A DNA stretch of 40,044 nucleotides from Polymyxa betae (lineage: Eukaryota > Endomyxa > Phytomyxea > Plasmodiophorida > Plasmodiophoridae), in assembly GCA_003693705.1 (NCBI GenBank), contig RBZT01000420.1, positions 1 to 40,044 on the forward strand. Direction: 5' to 3'. Below, piece after piece: positions 1-13,018 of this stretch; within the stretch, counting starts at the first letter, position 1; every line of letters begins with the position of its first letter. The position numbers and the translations under genes were made by a program. A model generated the notes under the pieces. The model was not told the origin of the DNA. It saw only the letters and a list, made by a program, of their open reading frames with translations, and did not search any database.

Positions 1-33
1 ATGTTGACATCGCTTACTTAACAAAATCAGGTA

Positions 34-105
34 GCTGCCGTGACGCAATGGTCAGCGTGTTAGTCTTCGGAACTGGAGGTCCGGGTTCGAGTCCCGGCGG
101 CGGTA
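34..105 (+). tRNA. tRNA-Arg (anticodon TCG)
   Basis: A 72 nt cloverleaf can be folded by eye. The 7 bp acceptor stem pairs 34-40 with 98-104, with one terminal G-U and one internal U-G. The D arm is ACGC/GCGT, the anticodon stem is 61-65 with 73-77 around the loop CTTCGGA (anticodon TCG, codon CGA), and the T arm is CCGGG/CCCGG around TTCGAGT. The discriminator is A. A short T-run, the usual Pol III stop, follows at 112-115. An identical copy lies in opposite orientation at 13019-13090. No intron is seen. Confidence 0.93.
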
Positions 106-646
106 ATCACTCTTTTGCTTCCAACCGCCTTCAAAAACCATTTTTGGTAACTCCACAAATTTTTTTAAATGAGCAATTTCATGAACAAACGCGAAACAAG
201 GTGTTCAGTTTTATTGGACAGATTGACGCCACAGGATGCCTGCGTTTGTCCAGATGAACATCAATTTTCGCCATGGTTAAATAATTCCTGTGCATTTATC
301 TCAACCAGTTTCGAACAGTTGGGATCTGGATTACGACCTCGTAGCCAACATTCCAAGCGAAAAGCGAGAAATGAATATCTTATTCGATATGTTTGCCGCC
401 ATCCGACACATCCTGCGTTGTCAGGAAGCTGCCCAGTTAGCAACAAACTTCAACCGAAACATGAGTAGTAAAAGCAATTTTCCTCAAGAAATGAGGCTGG
501 TGGTTCAGTTTGCTGAACCGCCAGGCAACAAATTTAAAAATAAATTGAAATTCTGATGTATTCCTCAAGCCTATTTAGGATCAAGAGAATCGTTGCCACC
601 TAACAAAACTCGTAAGAGGCGTGTGAAAAAAGAAAATCAGGATCGA
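106..646. other. Gap between tRNA-Arg and the GT61 gene
   Basis: Three short overlapping reading frames lie here on both strands (at 169-468, 261-446 and 290-556). None has a recognisable domain, splice structure or clear coding character. I see nothing else that can be named. It probably holds the 3' flank of the glycosyltransferase gene, which reads towards the tRNA. Confidence 0.4.
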
Positions 647-2648
647 TTACCAGGTCTCTGAGCCGTCAAAAATTGGGATTTCGTCCCACATGCCAGAACG
701 GACTTTGGCGACTGTCTCGACAACACGAGCAGTATTCACATAGAATGGAGAGTCGGCGTCTCCATCCTCCTCTAACAGCAATGCGGATCGAACCCCGGTA
801 CGATTTGCTGTCAGCTGATGGCAGAGATTGATGCGATGTGGGCCAGCGTCCTCTTGGTTCCCTTCATGTGGATGCAATTCCAACATTGTGACACTATCGG
901 AAGCGAAAATTACCTACAAATATATTTACAATGGCTACGACAGATACGAATTTTTGAGTGGTATCAAAAATGAGAATGAGCATGCCGGTAATGAGGTAAA
1001 CACAAGATCAAGGTACTACGAATTAACCATGAAATTTGTCACAAAAATCGCGAACAGGAATAAATTCAGGCCAAAAGACACCAGATATAGGCGTAATGTG
1101 ATCCAGTACGTTGCTTAGGCCAGCGCCATGTGGACCTATGATAATATCGGCGAAGACGTGCTTCTTAAACATGGCCCAGAAACTTTCGTCGGGACCAAAC
1201 TCAATAACGCTTGCATCGGGATTGGCATCAACCAACGCTCTGATCAGCTCGTCCTGATTCATGATAGATCGCTTGGCGTAGAAGTCGCGGCGCTGGACTA
1301 CGATCGTGTACGGCAGCTTCATCTTAAGACCGGGTGCGTACTGCAACAGTTCAATGTCAAAGATCCTTCCAAACAGAGGCATATTGGGAATTTCGCAACT
1401 GAAACTGTGAATAATTTCTTAACTACAACAATGAGAGTTGTTTTCGTTTTTCATGGGCAAACAAAACACTTCGAGAAGGAGAAATAAAGAACACAGATAC
1501 GAAATCGATTAACCAATCAATGCAGAAATCATGATTTACTTCGTGGCGGAATTTTTCTGCAGCTTTCGATTGAATCAGCTGTTTCAAATGCCTAATGGCA
1601 GTGCTGAGAGCACGACCGCATGGCGCCGGCGATGGAGCGACAGCATGCCCAATGAAATAGAGCTGATCGGGGTTGAATGGAATCAGGCGACGACCCGGTT
1701 CCAGATCAAGCAAAGTCAGGAGCTCCGAGGCGATGCCTGGTAGATCGTACATGAGAATCTTGGCATCTGGGTGTGCCAAAAGGTAGTCGTACGTCATTGC
1801 TATTCGCGGCAGACTCTGAATTCAGCGATCAACAGCGGCCCGTAAATTCACATGCAAGAGATGAAAATTTATGAGCTCGTGAACGATTGAAAGAAAGTCG
1901 AAATCCAGACGAACAAAAGCTGTTTGAAAGAGCGTGAATAGAAGTCGGAAACTTAGAAGCTCGTAGCAATGGTTAAAAAAATCAATTACAAAGCAAATGT
2001 TGCAATACTTCAATTAGCCAATGATAGTACGCGGAACCCCAAAACTGAGATATGATAACAGAGTGTTCGATGAGCCGTAAGTCTGACAAAGATGAGTGCC
2101 TAGCGATGTCCAAAGGGAACGGCTCTGGGTTCTTATTGCATCCGCCCGGGAAGTAAACAACGTGACAATTGTAAAGCTTCAAAAATGGACCCAACAGCAG
2201 CGAGTTGTTCATCTCGGCATAAAACGCTTCGCCCTCGACATTGTCGAACCTACATCAACAGGATTCACTGAAACGGCTTGGCATGTACAAGATTTATCAT
2301 TGCATAAGAGGCGATGAAATCGCAAAAAAATACTATCGCGAAGGAAATCATGATTTTGAAAGAAAATATTACTCCATCATACATCTGCAAACGCCTAATC
2401 ACGAAGTCAGAGCTCTCCGTAAGATTAGATAGGGGCGTCTTGTTTGCATCGAATTCGTGTGTAGGGGTCGGCAACCAGTGAAATTTGTCGGCGTCCCATT
2501 CTGTACTTTTGGGACATTTAGACTGTGACGACTTTGAATCATGGTTTCTGCGAAACAACGTCAATTTACACAAAACGAGAAGAACGGTGCTCTTACGGAA
2601 CCGTAATGACAGCTGACGAAGCAGTAGCTGTAATATTGTTGACATCAT
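647..2648 (-). CDS. GT61-type glycosyltransferase (type II membrane protein)
   Basis: Probable Golgi/ER glycosyltransferase of the GT61 (DUF563) family, which includes fungal, plant and EOGT-like enzymes. Exons read on the minus strand: 2648-2383, 2249-2009, 1815-1540, about 1398-1056 and 913-647. The N-terminus has a short basic stretch and a hydrophobic signal anchor at about residues 19-33, then a Ser/Asp-rich stem. Family landmarks are a YYHWLIE motif at the end of exon 2, a VVQRRD strand and DELI helix in exon 4, and the diagnostic IIGPHGAGLSN motif, followed by a WPEF segment. The stop is TAA at 647-649. Exon 1-2 and 2-3 phases agree. The exon 3-4 junction (1540 to 1398) does not keep frame with any obvious GT-AG pair, so that joint is unresolved. 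The sugar donor and acceptor cannot be told from sequence. Confidence 0.8.
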
Positions 2649-3651
2649 TCACTAGCTCTATGGAAGATTCTCTGATTGTATGAGCTTAGCATTCCGACAA
2701 GACAGCTGGATATGACGTTTTAAGAGTGGATTTAGAAAAAAGCATTTAAAATGATTAGAAAAATTAGAAATATCCCAAGACTGTGTACAAGTTTGCTATC
2801 TTTCCTAACAAATAGATTTGCTTTGTTACGAAAGAGGATAAATCCATACCGAAGCTCGACTCTATGATGATCATTGGCAGCCAGGTTTTTGTCACGATCC
2901 CTGTTTTGAGGTTAATCGGATGGTGATGATAGCATGAAGACATGCCTGGCCACAATCCAAATGGCGATAACGGCCAGATTCACCAAACTATATACAACGA
3001 GCTGCAGGCGGAATTGCCATATGCCCTGACCAGATCGCATTAGCTGCAGGATCGCAGCTCGCAGGACGTCCCTGGGCTTCTCTCGACTATAAAATGACGA
3101 GAGGACCCCAATTCGAAATATGAGCGCATAGATTTAACTGTGTACAGTGGGTTGGCTGGCGATAGAGCTCAAGACGTAACATTTCAGAGAGATGTGCTGA
3201 CAGCGACTTTGATCTGGCCGGATCAGCTTAATGGCGATTTCAGCTTCGGCATCCAGCAGAGTCCACCGTAACGTAGTCGCCTTGACTTTGTCAATGAGCC
3301 AGTTGCCATTGTCGTTGATGATCTTGATGAAATTCTAGTACCGTAGACAGTTCTTGGAATCTTGCCGTATCCATGTCTTCAGTCAATGCGACTCCAGCTG
3401 ACAGGCTTGACGCTTGGCACGCTTGGCGATATCATAGTTGGCTGCAGTTCAGTCTCCAGCGAACAGACGCAACACATTTGTTAGTGAAAAAAATGTCGGG
3501 AATGTATTGTAGTTCGTAAATCGAATTCCAGACACAACCCTAGTAAAACGTTTACGTAAGTCTCGCAGCTCACGATTCCTTCGGAGACTACATGAACGAT
3601 CCCTTGAAACTAAGCAGATTCTAGAGGGTTTAAACTCATTCATTGATAGCA
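2649..3651. other. Gap between the GT61 and WDR90 genes
   Basis: About 1 kb without a convincing gene. Short minus-strand frames occur at 2764-2955 and 3449-3652, but have no domain and no clean splice pattern. A minus-strand stretch around 3170-3350 reads as a plausible but interrupted protein segment (in-frame stops on both sides); it may be gene debris. It lies between the 5' end of GT61 and the 3' end of WDR90, which are tandem, so a GT61 promoter must lie here. Confidence 0.35.
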
Positions 3652-6600
3652 TTACGAAGATATATGAGTTAAAGAATGTACAATGATGGTGGATCCGCTG
3701 CTGGAAGCGAGTAGAATCCCATCATGATGTAATGTCAGAGAGCTAATCTGATCTCCGTGTACAGCTGCATCTTGGAAAGCGCCACTTTCGAGATCAACAA
3801 CAGTCAAGATGCAGTCTGCGTTATCAGATGTCAAACCAAGAACTGTCGGGATAAGATACATTTCAATTAGATAGGGCGTACCTTTGCTTCCAAGGACGAT
3901 AATTTCGTGGTTTAACCCCATACAAAGCGGCGCATGTGGGATCTCTATAGACCTCAAAGTCTGCACAGGCTTCAGTCAAAATTGAACGTTCACTCATAAA
4001 AAAGAAACCTGGTTTGTCTCAAAGTTATAAAGAACAAGCTCCAGCTTGGAATGAGGACTGAATCGAGCCACCACGTTTGGAATTGATGGTACGAAAGCTG
4101 CAAGCGAACATAAGAAAGACACGACGACAAGATGAAATCTTAGCTCACCTGCTAAATAGGGGGTTTCCTTGGAATCATTAGCTTCGTTTTCCTGCTCGGA
4201 TATTAGTGCATCAAAACAATGATGAGCCAAAAAAAGAGGAAGTGAAGCCAAAGAAAAGCAGCTTTTTTACCCTGGAAGAGACCCATTTGTGTAAAACGGC
4301 ATCGAATTGGTCGATGTGGGAATCTGCTTCAGTCTTCCAGAGCGATAAGCGCCCATGGGAATCAGCAACAAGGAACAGGTTGGGCGCATGCGGCGATTGC
4401 TCAATGCAGCGAATCTCAGAACGGGCGTGATTCCCAACGGAATACTGGACTTCGGTCGAATTGAGCAAATAGATCGAACTCGATTCAGTTGCTGCAACAA
4501 GCACCCTCCCTGACATTAACAGAGGTTCAGAATGATTTTGGCAAACCCAGAAAATTGATAAACCGAAAGAGCTTGCACAATTCCAAATTAGTGATTGCAT
4601 GATTTGAGGTGAAATTCAAACAACAGCGAAAAGCTATGAAAACCTGAGTTCGTATAAATTAGTTTCGAGATGGGACTGCCGAGGTCGATGGTAGCGGAAA
4701 CCGAGAAGTTGACAAAATCCAGGATGCGAACGATACCGTCGCTGAATCCAGCCGCGATTGAATACTGATTGGCGGATACTGCACAGCATGAGCAAACCTA
4801 AATTCAGATAAATAACAAAATCAACAGCATTCTGTTGATGCAGAAGAATAAAAGTAACCAACCTGGCCTGGTACTTGAAAATGGAGAACCTGATCGAGAG
4901 AAGCCACGTTAAGGGAACCGTCGTCTCGTGTTTCGGAAATGTTCCAAAGCCGGATCGAGCCATCGCTGCCAGCTGAACACATGAATTCCGCCAATTCAGG
5001 AATAAATGAAACCTGTCATCATGGGTTTGGAAACTGGTTCATGAAGAAATGCTTTTGTTTGATCTCGAACCGAATTGGTAGCAAAACGCGATATTGTTAC
5101 CTGAATGACATGATCGGTATGACTCTTCACAAGAGGAACCACTTTAACAGAGCCCGAATCGGATTTCGCAGAATAAGGCCAATGAACATAGAGAACAGGG
5201 CCCTGTTCTGTGCCCAATACGGCAACTTCGGACTTTGGGCCCCAGCAGACGGATACCGGAATGTGGCCTTGCAGTGAAATCTGAGATAATTCTGTCACTC
5301 GAATCTAGAGACAGGTTCAGCAACTCTGGTATGATATCTGTGATACCATGCCTTTTCTTTCTGGTCTTTCAGCAGGACCAGATTCACGCGGCGGATAGAG
5401 TCGCAGGCTCCTGTTATCATCAGCGAGAACTCGGCAGGTTCATCGCGGGACAGACGGCGGCCGCCAATCGAGAATATTTCTTCGCTCATGATATGGATCT
5501 CGCCCAGAAAGAGCCACGACGGAACTTGCCAAATTTGGACCCATCCTAGATTTAGAAGTTAATTGCCGAGGCGGAATAGAATGAAAGTTTGCCAAAGTGT
5601 GAGTTCTGAAATGATAATATACTTCATAGTAAAACAGAAATATCAACAAATCCCACCTTTATTGGTACCGGCTATCAGATGCGAACTGTCCACGAAAGAG
5701 ATGGCGGTGAATGCAGCAACAGATCCGTCTGGATTTCGTTGTGAGCTTTTTAAGGATTCGCAGGATATGGACCACGACATCCCTGAATTGGGCGTCTCTT
5801 TCGACGAAATTCGGAATAGCACCACTGTTACAGCAATGAGTTCTTTAAAAGGTGAGAAACCAAAAAATCGTGCAGACTGGAGACCAATAGCCCCGTAAAA
5901 TGGATACGAAAAGCGGAAAGTTTTATAACGCTTACAGGTTCGATCTGTTCCGGCTACGAAAGTGTCGCTAGAGCGAGGAAGAAATCTTGCCGAAAACACG
6001 ATCTCATTCAGCGACTGTGTGAGAATGCATTCCCCTGGACGTAATGTTTCAATGGGGTCCGAAAAATGCAAACAGCAGTTCAGCAACACACCAGTACGAG
6101 CGTTCCAAAGGCAAAGCGAACAATTCGGTCGCGACCCAATTGAAACCAGGAAGCTAGCAATCTCATTGAAGCACAAAAGTTGGATGCCTGCAGAGATTTT
6201 CAGGACCGACACACAATGTGAAAGAATCACAGAGAGATATTATGATATTGAGAGGGGTAGAAATGTGTTGGAACGTGCGAAAGTCAATTGGCAATAACAA
6301 ATTGGAGTCCACGCTAAGATCCTTTGTGACAAAAAAGAACCAGAAGCAGGTTGAAAACGAAAAGAAAACAGACGACAAATAAATGAAGTTCAAGAGACTT
6401 AGAAGAAACGTAATGTGACTGAGCAATCCATAGAAAAAAAATGATGTTTACCGGTGCTATGTGGAGTGGTAATTTCAGTGATGGGATTCAGTGAGTTAAG
6501 ATCCCATAGCCAAATTGCTGATTTGGATTGATTCGGTAGTTGACTCTTTCCATCTCCACTGGCTAACAAGTCTCCATTACACGTGATCGCCAAAGTAGAG

Positions 6601-9600
6601 ATTTCCTCCTGTAAAGTCTAAGCTCTTTGCAGCTGAAAGGATGATACAGAAAGTTGTGGTCAAAAGTTCCGAATTCTGTTGAAAACAAAATGTCTAATTT
6701 GAAAATTTTGGGATTGGGTAGAAAAAGTAAAAGCATTACAGAATGTCCAGCAAGATGCGATCGCGCCGATGATTCCAAATTCTCTATCACGATAATTTTT
6801 CCATAGGACATAATCAGCTTTCCAGTCGGCAAATGCCTGTTGAGTCGGTATCACTATATGGAGAAAAGGTTCCAGCAAATCGAGGACCAGAGAGTGTTGG
6901 TTCGCCCCCGACCATTCGATCCAAGAATGTGTTGAATCTGCAAAGCAGATCTTTCAGCGGGCACTGTATACAGAGCCGGTGCATTCCCTTGGACTATATC
7001 GCGTCCGACGTATTGACTGAAATAAGCCGCACTAGCAGGCGTAGGTTGTATTTCTGATCTGAAACTGCTAAAAGAACCGTTAGAAAGGGCAAAACGGTGC
7101 CATGGATAGCTAAATAACACTGATAAAATTTAAGTGAACTGCAATGGAGAATCGTCAACATTCCAGGAGTTGTACAAGAATTTAAATACTCTTCAACAAA
7201 TCCTGGTCTGTGAGCAAGCTGAACGAAAAGTTATTAAACTGCATTTACCTTTGAGCAGAAAATGAGGACACTGGAAGAGGCGATTGCTGCGGCTGAGGCA
7301 GCGCAGAGGCTTCTGAGAGACCCACAGAGTCTTCGCCATCGGAGAAACCATGATCGTCTGAAGCGCCATTGCCTTCGACATGCTGATTCACCTCATTGGA
7401 CTCGTCTTCAGCTGCTTTACAATTTGAAATATGAAAAAGAGACTGAATGAAATATCACGTACCGATGAACGAGTCTTGAAATTTCCAAAAGAGCAGGACG
7501 TTCCCAGTGGACACCAACAAACGGTCCGATGCACAGCATTCTAATGCACACGCTTTACCCTGAAGCGCATAGCGAGACGAAGCGATAGTGGTGCGGGCGT
7601 CTCGAATCTCATCATAATTGAAAATGTGCAAGAGTTCTTGCTCAGGTTCGATAGCTACAAAATATCGCCCGCTCCTCAAAAATCGAATTTTCGACAGTCG
7701 CATTTCACCGAAGCACCGTTCGCCGAGAATTCGCTTTCGAATTAGATCATATCTGTGCTTAGCATTGACGAACATTCGAATGAAACGAAGTTAGCATATA
7801 CCGGATAAATGTGTAATCGGATGTGCAAATCAGTATTTCGTCTAGCTTTGGATGAAATGCGATCAGATGGCACGAACCACTGCAGTACTGAGAGTCAGAA
7901 TATGGGCAACCGAACAGCGAAATCTGGTAACAATTCGCCTAAAGAAACGTAACAGAAAAAATCGGGATATCAGCTTTGGACAACATGATAAGTCAATGTA
8001 GAAAGAAAAACATGATTCTTAACCGTAGCTACACAACAGAAGCTATAAGCAAAGTCCATTGAGAAACAAATGTTGTAAAAAGGATTACGCGAAAATGATA
8101 GAAAGTCATAGTTTCTCGACCTTCTGAGAATAATGCGACAGCTTTCCTGGAATGTCTCTGTATCGTACACAAGCGCCTCGTTCGTGCCGAGTTGCCCAGG
8201 CGCGGCGAATAAATTGTCACGATAACTGCATGCGCTGTTTACAACTAAGTTAGTGCAGGCAGAAGATTAGCACAATGGAACTACAGTGAGCAATCGGGAG
8301 AGCCGGCAACAACACGAACTGGTTGGTATGATCGTAGAGCATCGTAGGCCCAGATATGCGAATCACGGGAGGCGCTGAAAACCCGTTTTCCATCTGGAGT
8401 GAAAAGAAGCTCGCAGATTTCGTCAGAATGTTGGTTCCATTCAGCCTAATAAACTGGTAAATACAAGAAACAGAAGATTGAGATGCTGAAGAGACTGAAA
8501 CGAATGAAAAGGAGCACGAACTAATTCCCATAAAAAGTTCGAGCGAAATGTCTACTTACAAGAATCTTGGAATTTTTCATATCAAAAATCTGAATTTTGC
8601 CCGAAGGAAATCCAAGCGCTAGCTGATTTCCTTTCGGATGACAGGCGATTTTGCTGGCACTTTCATTGCCGAGAGATAGCTCAAAAACCTACATCCAAAC
8701 GTCAAACAGAGGTGAGGAACCCCCGGGCTTGCCACCTGATCTAATGAGTGCAGATTCCAAATTCGTATAGAATGGTCTGCACAGGAAGTCACCAGTTCAG
8801 GCTCGTCATCACCCTCCCGAACAGCCACATCAAGTATCTAGTCAAATATCAATCTATAAAAGAAAAACAATCCAGAAGCGCATCCGTATAAAGATTTGCA
8901 AGCAGAGACAATTCAGGGCGCACAAAACAGCAAACAGTTACAAATCCAGCGTATAATATTGAATAAGCACATTCAAACCATGATGAGGTCAAATATACCT
9001 GTGCAGAATTGGTTCTTAGAACAACCTTATACTGGCAGTTCTCGATATCTAGAATGCCGACAGTTCCCAAATCAGAACCACAGACAACGCTAAGCCCATC
9101 TTCGCCAAAGCTGACGGATCGGATTGCTTTCTTGTGCTCCGCTTCCGCCGTACATCCAGAAAAGTCTAACGGCCAAACTCGTACAAGTCCATCTTCAGCT
9201 CCAGATGCACAAAAACCTGCAAACTAAATCAGAAATCGCAGCTAATAACAGATTGGAAAGACATTTAAAAGATAATTTGACAATAGTACCGAAACTGCAA
9301 ACAAATGGAAACGCGTTGCAGAAAACAGACTGCTGATAGAAGTCAACAGATAGGCCGAAAAACAGACCATGAGATATAGCTAAAGATCTAATTGCAGACT
9401 GGTGCAGTTGTACAATGGACTTCAACAATAATGTATCGGAATCGACGACGAAGATGGCGCCAGAGGCAGCAGCTGCGTATAGATTTCGAGGCCGTCCAAT
9501 AGACCCTGTAGCCAGCCCATACGGAGATTCAAAACAAATGCAAGTAAAATCATTCCTGGAATGCTGACGGTTTCATTAGAGAATTACGTGATTGAAGGAA

Positions 9601-11991
9601 TACATTGCTGATTTAAAAAGAAAATATGGTGGTGATCTAAGGGACTTTGTGGAAAATCGCCTTGGTCGATTTTCGACAAGTAAAACGTTAGAATAAACTT
9701 TTGAAAACCAAAAATCAAGGGAAAAATAAACAAGAACTCACCTCATTGAGAACGATAGACTGCCCTGGAAGGTGTTCGTTCTTTATTCTCCAAACTTTGA
9801 TGTTCTCGGGCCCACACGATGCCAGTTGGTGAGGGGCACCTGGGTGAGGAGCGAAATCAATTTGTCGAATTTTCACTTCCGACGTCTGCTTTGCCACAAT
9901 GGAAATTTGACCCGACTCGAATACATCAGAGATATCCCACACCAGGACTTGGGTCCGATTATATCCTGAAAGACACAAAATAGAGGACTAAATTCTACGG
10001 ATTCTGATTGATGAATAAACAAATAGAGCCAAAGATGAAAATGCAGTAGCAGAAAGTAGAGACACGTGGTAACACGAAGAGAAACGATGCAACTGGGAAT
10101 CCACGATATTAATTAATGCTTTAGATCAACGAAAAAAAGGTCCAAGAAACAGGTCCACTAGCAAGATTCGAAAAAAATGCTTAGGGATCCCAACTGCTAT
10201 AATGACAAGGATATTATATGATTACCGTCTTTACCAACAGCAACAAGCAAGCGAACATCATGCGAGATCGACAATGTCGTTAGATCGGAGGCAAAGGCGG
10301 GGAAGCGGGCTGCAATTCGATCCGATTTCAGTTCCCAAAAGATCAGGAAAGGGTTCTTTCCCGTCTGCCCGGTGACAAGCAATCTGCCAAATGTGCAGAC
10401 GGCCATACAGCAAACCGGAGCAGTATGCCCGGCTAATATTGTCTGCTGATCGAACTCAATATCATGAATTACGACCTGCGAATTCCACTCGATATCAAAT
10501 TGAAAGAGTATATGTCTAGGACCTTACCGAATTGCCAGCAGCATAGAGAAGAGCATTTTTATGCAGCCATTTCAGGCAGGATGGAATCGTGCTAAATCCA
10601 GATATACGATAAAGGTCTAAAATGGTGTTGGACGACCGCGAGTCGCCCTCAGCTTGAAGGGCATCCTGCTTGGACAATTTTGCTTTCGCCATCTTTCGAA
10701 GCGTGGCCTGTGAAAAATTAATCCAAGAAATCAAAATCGCAAGAACTGCTGAAGAAAAGTAATCGGTGCATTGAAAAATATTCACCAAACTGATGCTTAA
10801 ACGGTGGCTGACTTTCGATGTTAGGCCCGGTTTTTGGGCAATGCCATGTAAGCTCTTTTGGTACTCCTCAGCGTTGGGCAACTCAGGCGACCATAACCAG
10901 TCGTACACATCCATCCATTCTTGAGTAGATGCGATTGGAAGGCGCATCTCGCGTGGAAGATTAAACGGCGAAAATCTATACATAAAAGTTCGTCAACACT
11001 GGCGATACTACACGAGCTTAACCTCATCGAGGTGACATTGCTAGACACAAACAAAAAACCAGCCAAACAGACAAGATGAATCACGTTGAAAAAAGCAATA
11101 AACGCTCAAAACGTCAATCAATTACGCATTACGTCTTCGATGATGTAAAGATACCATGCAGCTGTAAATCTGCACAGACTTTGAGTGATTTTATCGATCC
11201 GAATTCATATCGCGTATATTGCTGGAAAATTCTACCAAGATCGACTCCAAACACTTCAGATCAAATCAGCGACCAAAGCAAGCAGAACAAAATACCGTTT
11301 ACCGGTCCATTTAAGCGGAACGAGTTGAATCAAAGGGATCTGTATGACCCGTCCTGAACATTTCCTCTCTCGGAAAAGGTTGCTAAATGATATTCGAACA
11401 ACCAGATCGGGAATTGTCGTTTGGGCATCAATATGAATTACAAAGTGTCTATAAAAATCTGAATGATGTTACAAAATCCAAATGAGACAAAGCGGGTGTT
11501 GAGCAAATGCAAAATTTGACAATCTCCCCTAAGGCAAGCAATTTCCAGCAGCAAAATAAAAGTATGTATGCCTTTAACAAATGAGCAGTGATTACCTGTA
11601 ATGCTCGAGGATTCTAAATTGGAAGTAGATAATGCTGCCAGACAATCCCAAGCTGGACGAATTCTGAGCTGGGATTTGCAGATAATTGGCAGCAGGTACA
11701 AGCCCTGTGAGCGAATAGACCGATGCGGAAATTGATTTTTCCATAATCTATGACATAGCGCCGTAAATACTCCAAAGGAGAATGCAGAAATTCCTTGATT
11801 TTGACCTGATGAACGTTCCCGAATATTCTCGGACCATAATCGATACATTTCAATTGTTTTAACACGTCAAAGCATGGGTCCTGAAAAACTGGATATGCAT
11901 CAGCACCGCGCTGCTGTTCCAGCAATGAAAACTGACCGGATCCGAAAACGGAAGCACCAGAGCCGCCCTCCAAGTCAGGTGCCGACATTGA
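3652..11991 (-). CDS. WDR90: WDR90/POC16 homologue: CFA20-like domain plus WD40 arrays
   Basis: WDR90/POC16 is a microtubule-associated wall protein of centrioles and basal bodies. Minus-strand exons: 11991-11806, 11747-11596, 11448-11303, 11253-11133, 10975-10786, 10707-10528, 10475-10226, 9965-9742, 9563-9368, 9216-8999, 8837-8736, 8688-8560, 8445-8285, 8234-8024, 7938-7802, 7752-7463, 7414-7249, 7058-6888, 6836-6740, 6608-6452, 6187-5936, 5824-5657, 5545-5388, 5304-5101, 5012-4863, 4797-4644, 4509-4271, 4191-4149, 4097-4009, 3960-3882, 3842-3652. All 30 junctions are GT-AG and in phase, giving 5211 nt (1736 aa; the human protein is about 1750). Residues about 35-225 form the CFA20-like domain (HFVIH, SFSNLF, LPREM motifs). 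WD40 repeats follow. An acidic, Ser/Gln-rich linker at about 965-1020 separates two propeller groups. The start codon at 11991 is the first Met before the conserved block; an upstream exon is possible. Confidence 0.93.
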
Positions 11992-12341
11992 AAAGGTGGT
12001 CAAGAGTGAAAGCCTGGCGGCTGTGCTATAGCAGCAGACCAATGCAGGCTGGTGTCGTGTGACGTCTTCATTGGAGGCCGTCACCGTCTTCTCTAGGATT
12101 AACACTATATACCTATCATAGCTACCGGTACCGGTAAATGGGTAAATGCAGTCGTCAGGTTCCGCCAACGGCACATTGCAGTAGAGGTGATAGTAAGAGT
12201 CTAACCAAATGGTTGAGATTTTAAACAGCAAAGCCTTACCGATTTCTGATAAGTTTCGATCGGAAGATTTTGGTATCCGTTTCGTGCTCTCGTTTAAAAC
12301 TTCTTATAATCATAGTTAAATCTGCTCATCATATAGGCTAT

Positions 12342-12790
12342 TCAGTCGCTTTCGCAGAAGACGTTTGCCTCAATGTCAAAGCTACAGCTTTGAAGCAGTC
12401 TCCCAAACTGCTTATTCTCGCGCACCTGATATGGCGAAGGAATAGAGGACAGAAAAAATCGAAATCATCGATACCAGCTTCAGATTTAATAATGGGATTT
12501 TCCTATACCATGATCACAAACAGTAGAACTTTTTGCCCTACGATGATCGTTTCTTTGGGTTTGCGCGAAGCCGTTCCGATGGTATCTATACTGCCCAAGA
12601 CTGTTTGAGGCAACAGTGAGGAAGCCAGTAATGTATTAGAGTCTAAACCCGGAAGTTGACCAAACACTAATACAAACTCGAAGATCTGACTCAACAATGG
12701 GGGTCTGTTCCAGGCAATTCCATAATGATTCGAAGCTTCCCTAGATCCACATCTGATCGGAAAAGTTAGCCAGATCGGCCAATCGATCAC
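12342..12790 (-). CDS. Unidentified two-exon coding segment
   Basis: A minus-strand reading frame from 12790 to 12509 joins in phase, across a GT-AG intron (12508-12426), to a short exon 12425-12342 ending in TGA. The product would be about 120 aa, with a hydrophobic aromatic N-terminal half and a Cys-containing C-terminal end. I do not recognise the family. The true 5' end may lie further upstream, towards 12850. It sits between tRNA-Arg and the 5' end of WDR90, on the same strand as both. The frame could be chance; the intact intron and phase are the only support. Confidence 0.3.
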
Positions 12791-13018
12791 GAAGCCAACA
12801 TTGTAGCCAGTGAAGAAAATACCAAACCATGGAAAGAATCTAGTTTCTCTTCATGTCTGAGACTTGTGATTCCGAAGACTCCCTAATTGAACTCAATCTT
12901 GAATCGTTTGCAAGTTTGAATTTGCAAAACAACAAGTCGCCTTCATTCATACTGAAAAATACAAATGCGAATGTGACAGCGAAGTCTGGGAAGCAACAGC
13001 AAAAAATCAACAAAATAT

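Noticed and set aside
48-257. ORF starting in the tRNA gene (and its mirror at 12840-13118)
   Set aside because: Both begin inside the tRNA-Arg copies; the shared N-terminal peptide is merely translated tRNA.
3170-3350. Minus-strand segment (about LLDAEAEIAIKLI) with a faint likeness to the helical region of PARP proteins
   Set aside because: Only a few residues agree, stops flank it, and neither a WGR nor a catalytic PARP motif is found nearby.
7059-7248. Possible extra WDR90 exon (reading about HRPGFVEEYLN) between 7249 and 7058
   Set aside because: The available acceptor gives an in-frame stop, while exon 17 joins exon 18 in phase without it.
10976-11040. Open minus-strand segment (NVTSMRLSSCSIAS) resembling the end of the CFA20 domain of WDR90
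   Set aside because: Using it as an exon forces a frameshift before the LPREM motif. Splicing 11133 directly to 10975 keeps phase and matches the family, so the segment is intron.
11076-11357. 93-codon plus-strand ORF
   Set aside because: It lies antisense over WDR90 exons 3-4, whose spliced product matches the CFA20 region; no domain on the plus strand.
12270-12608. 112-codon plus-strand ORF
   Set aside because: No domain or splice context, and opposite to a minus-strand model with an in-phase intron. Neither is strong, but this one has no independent support.
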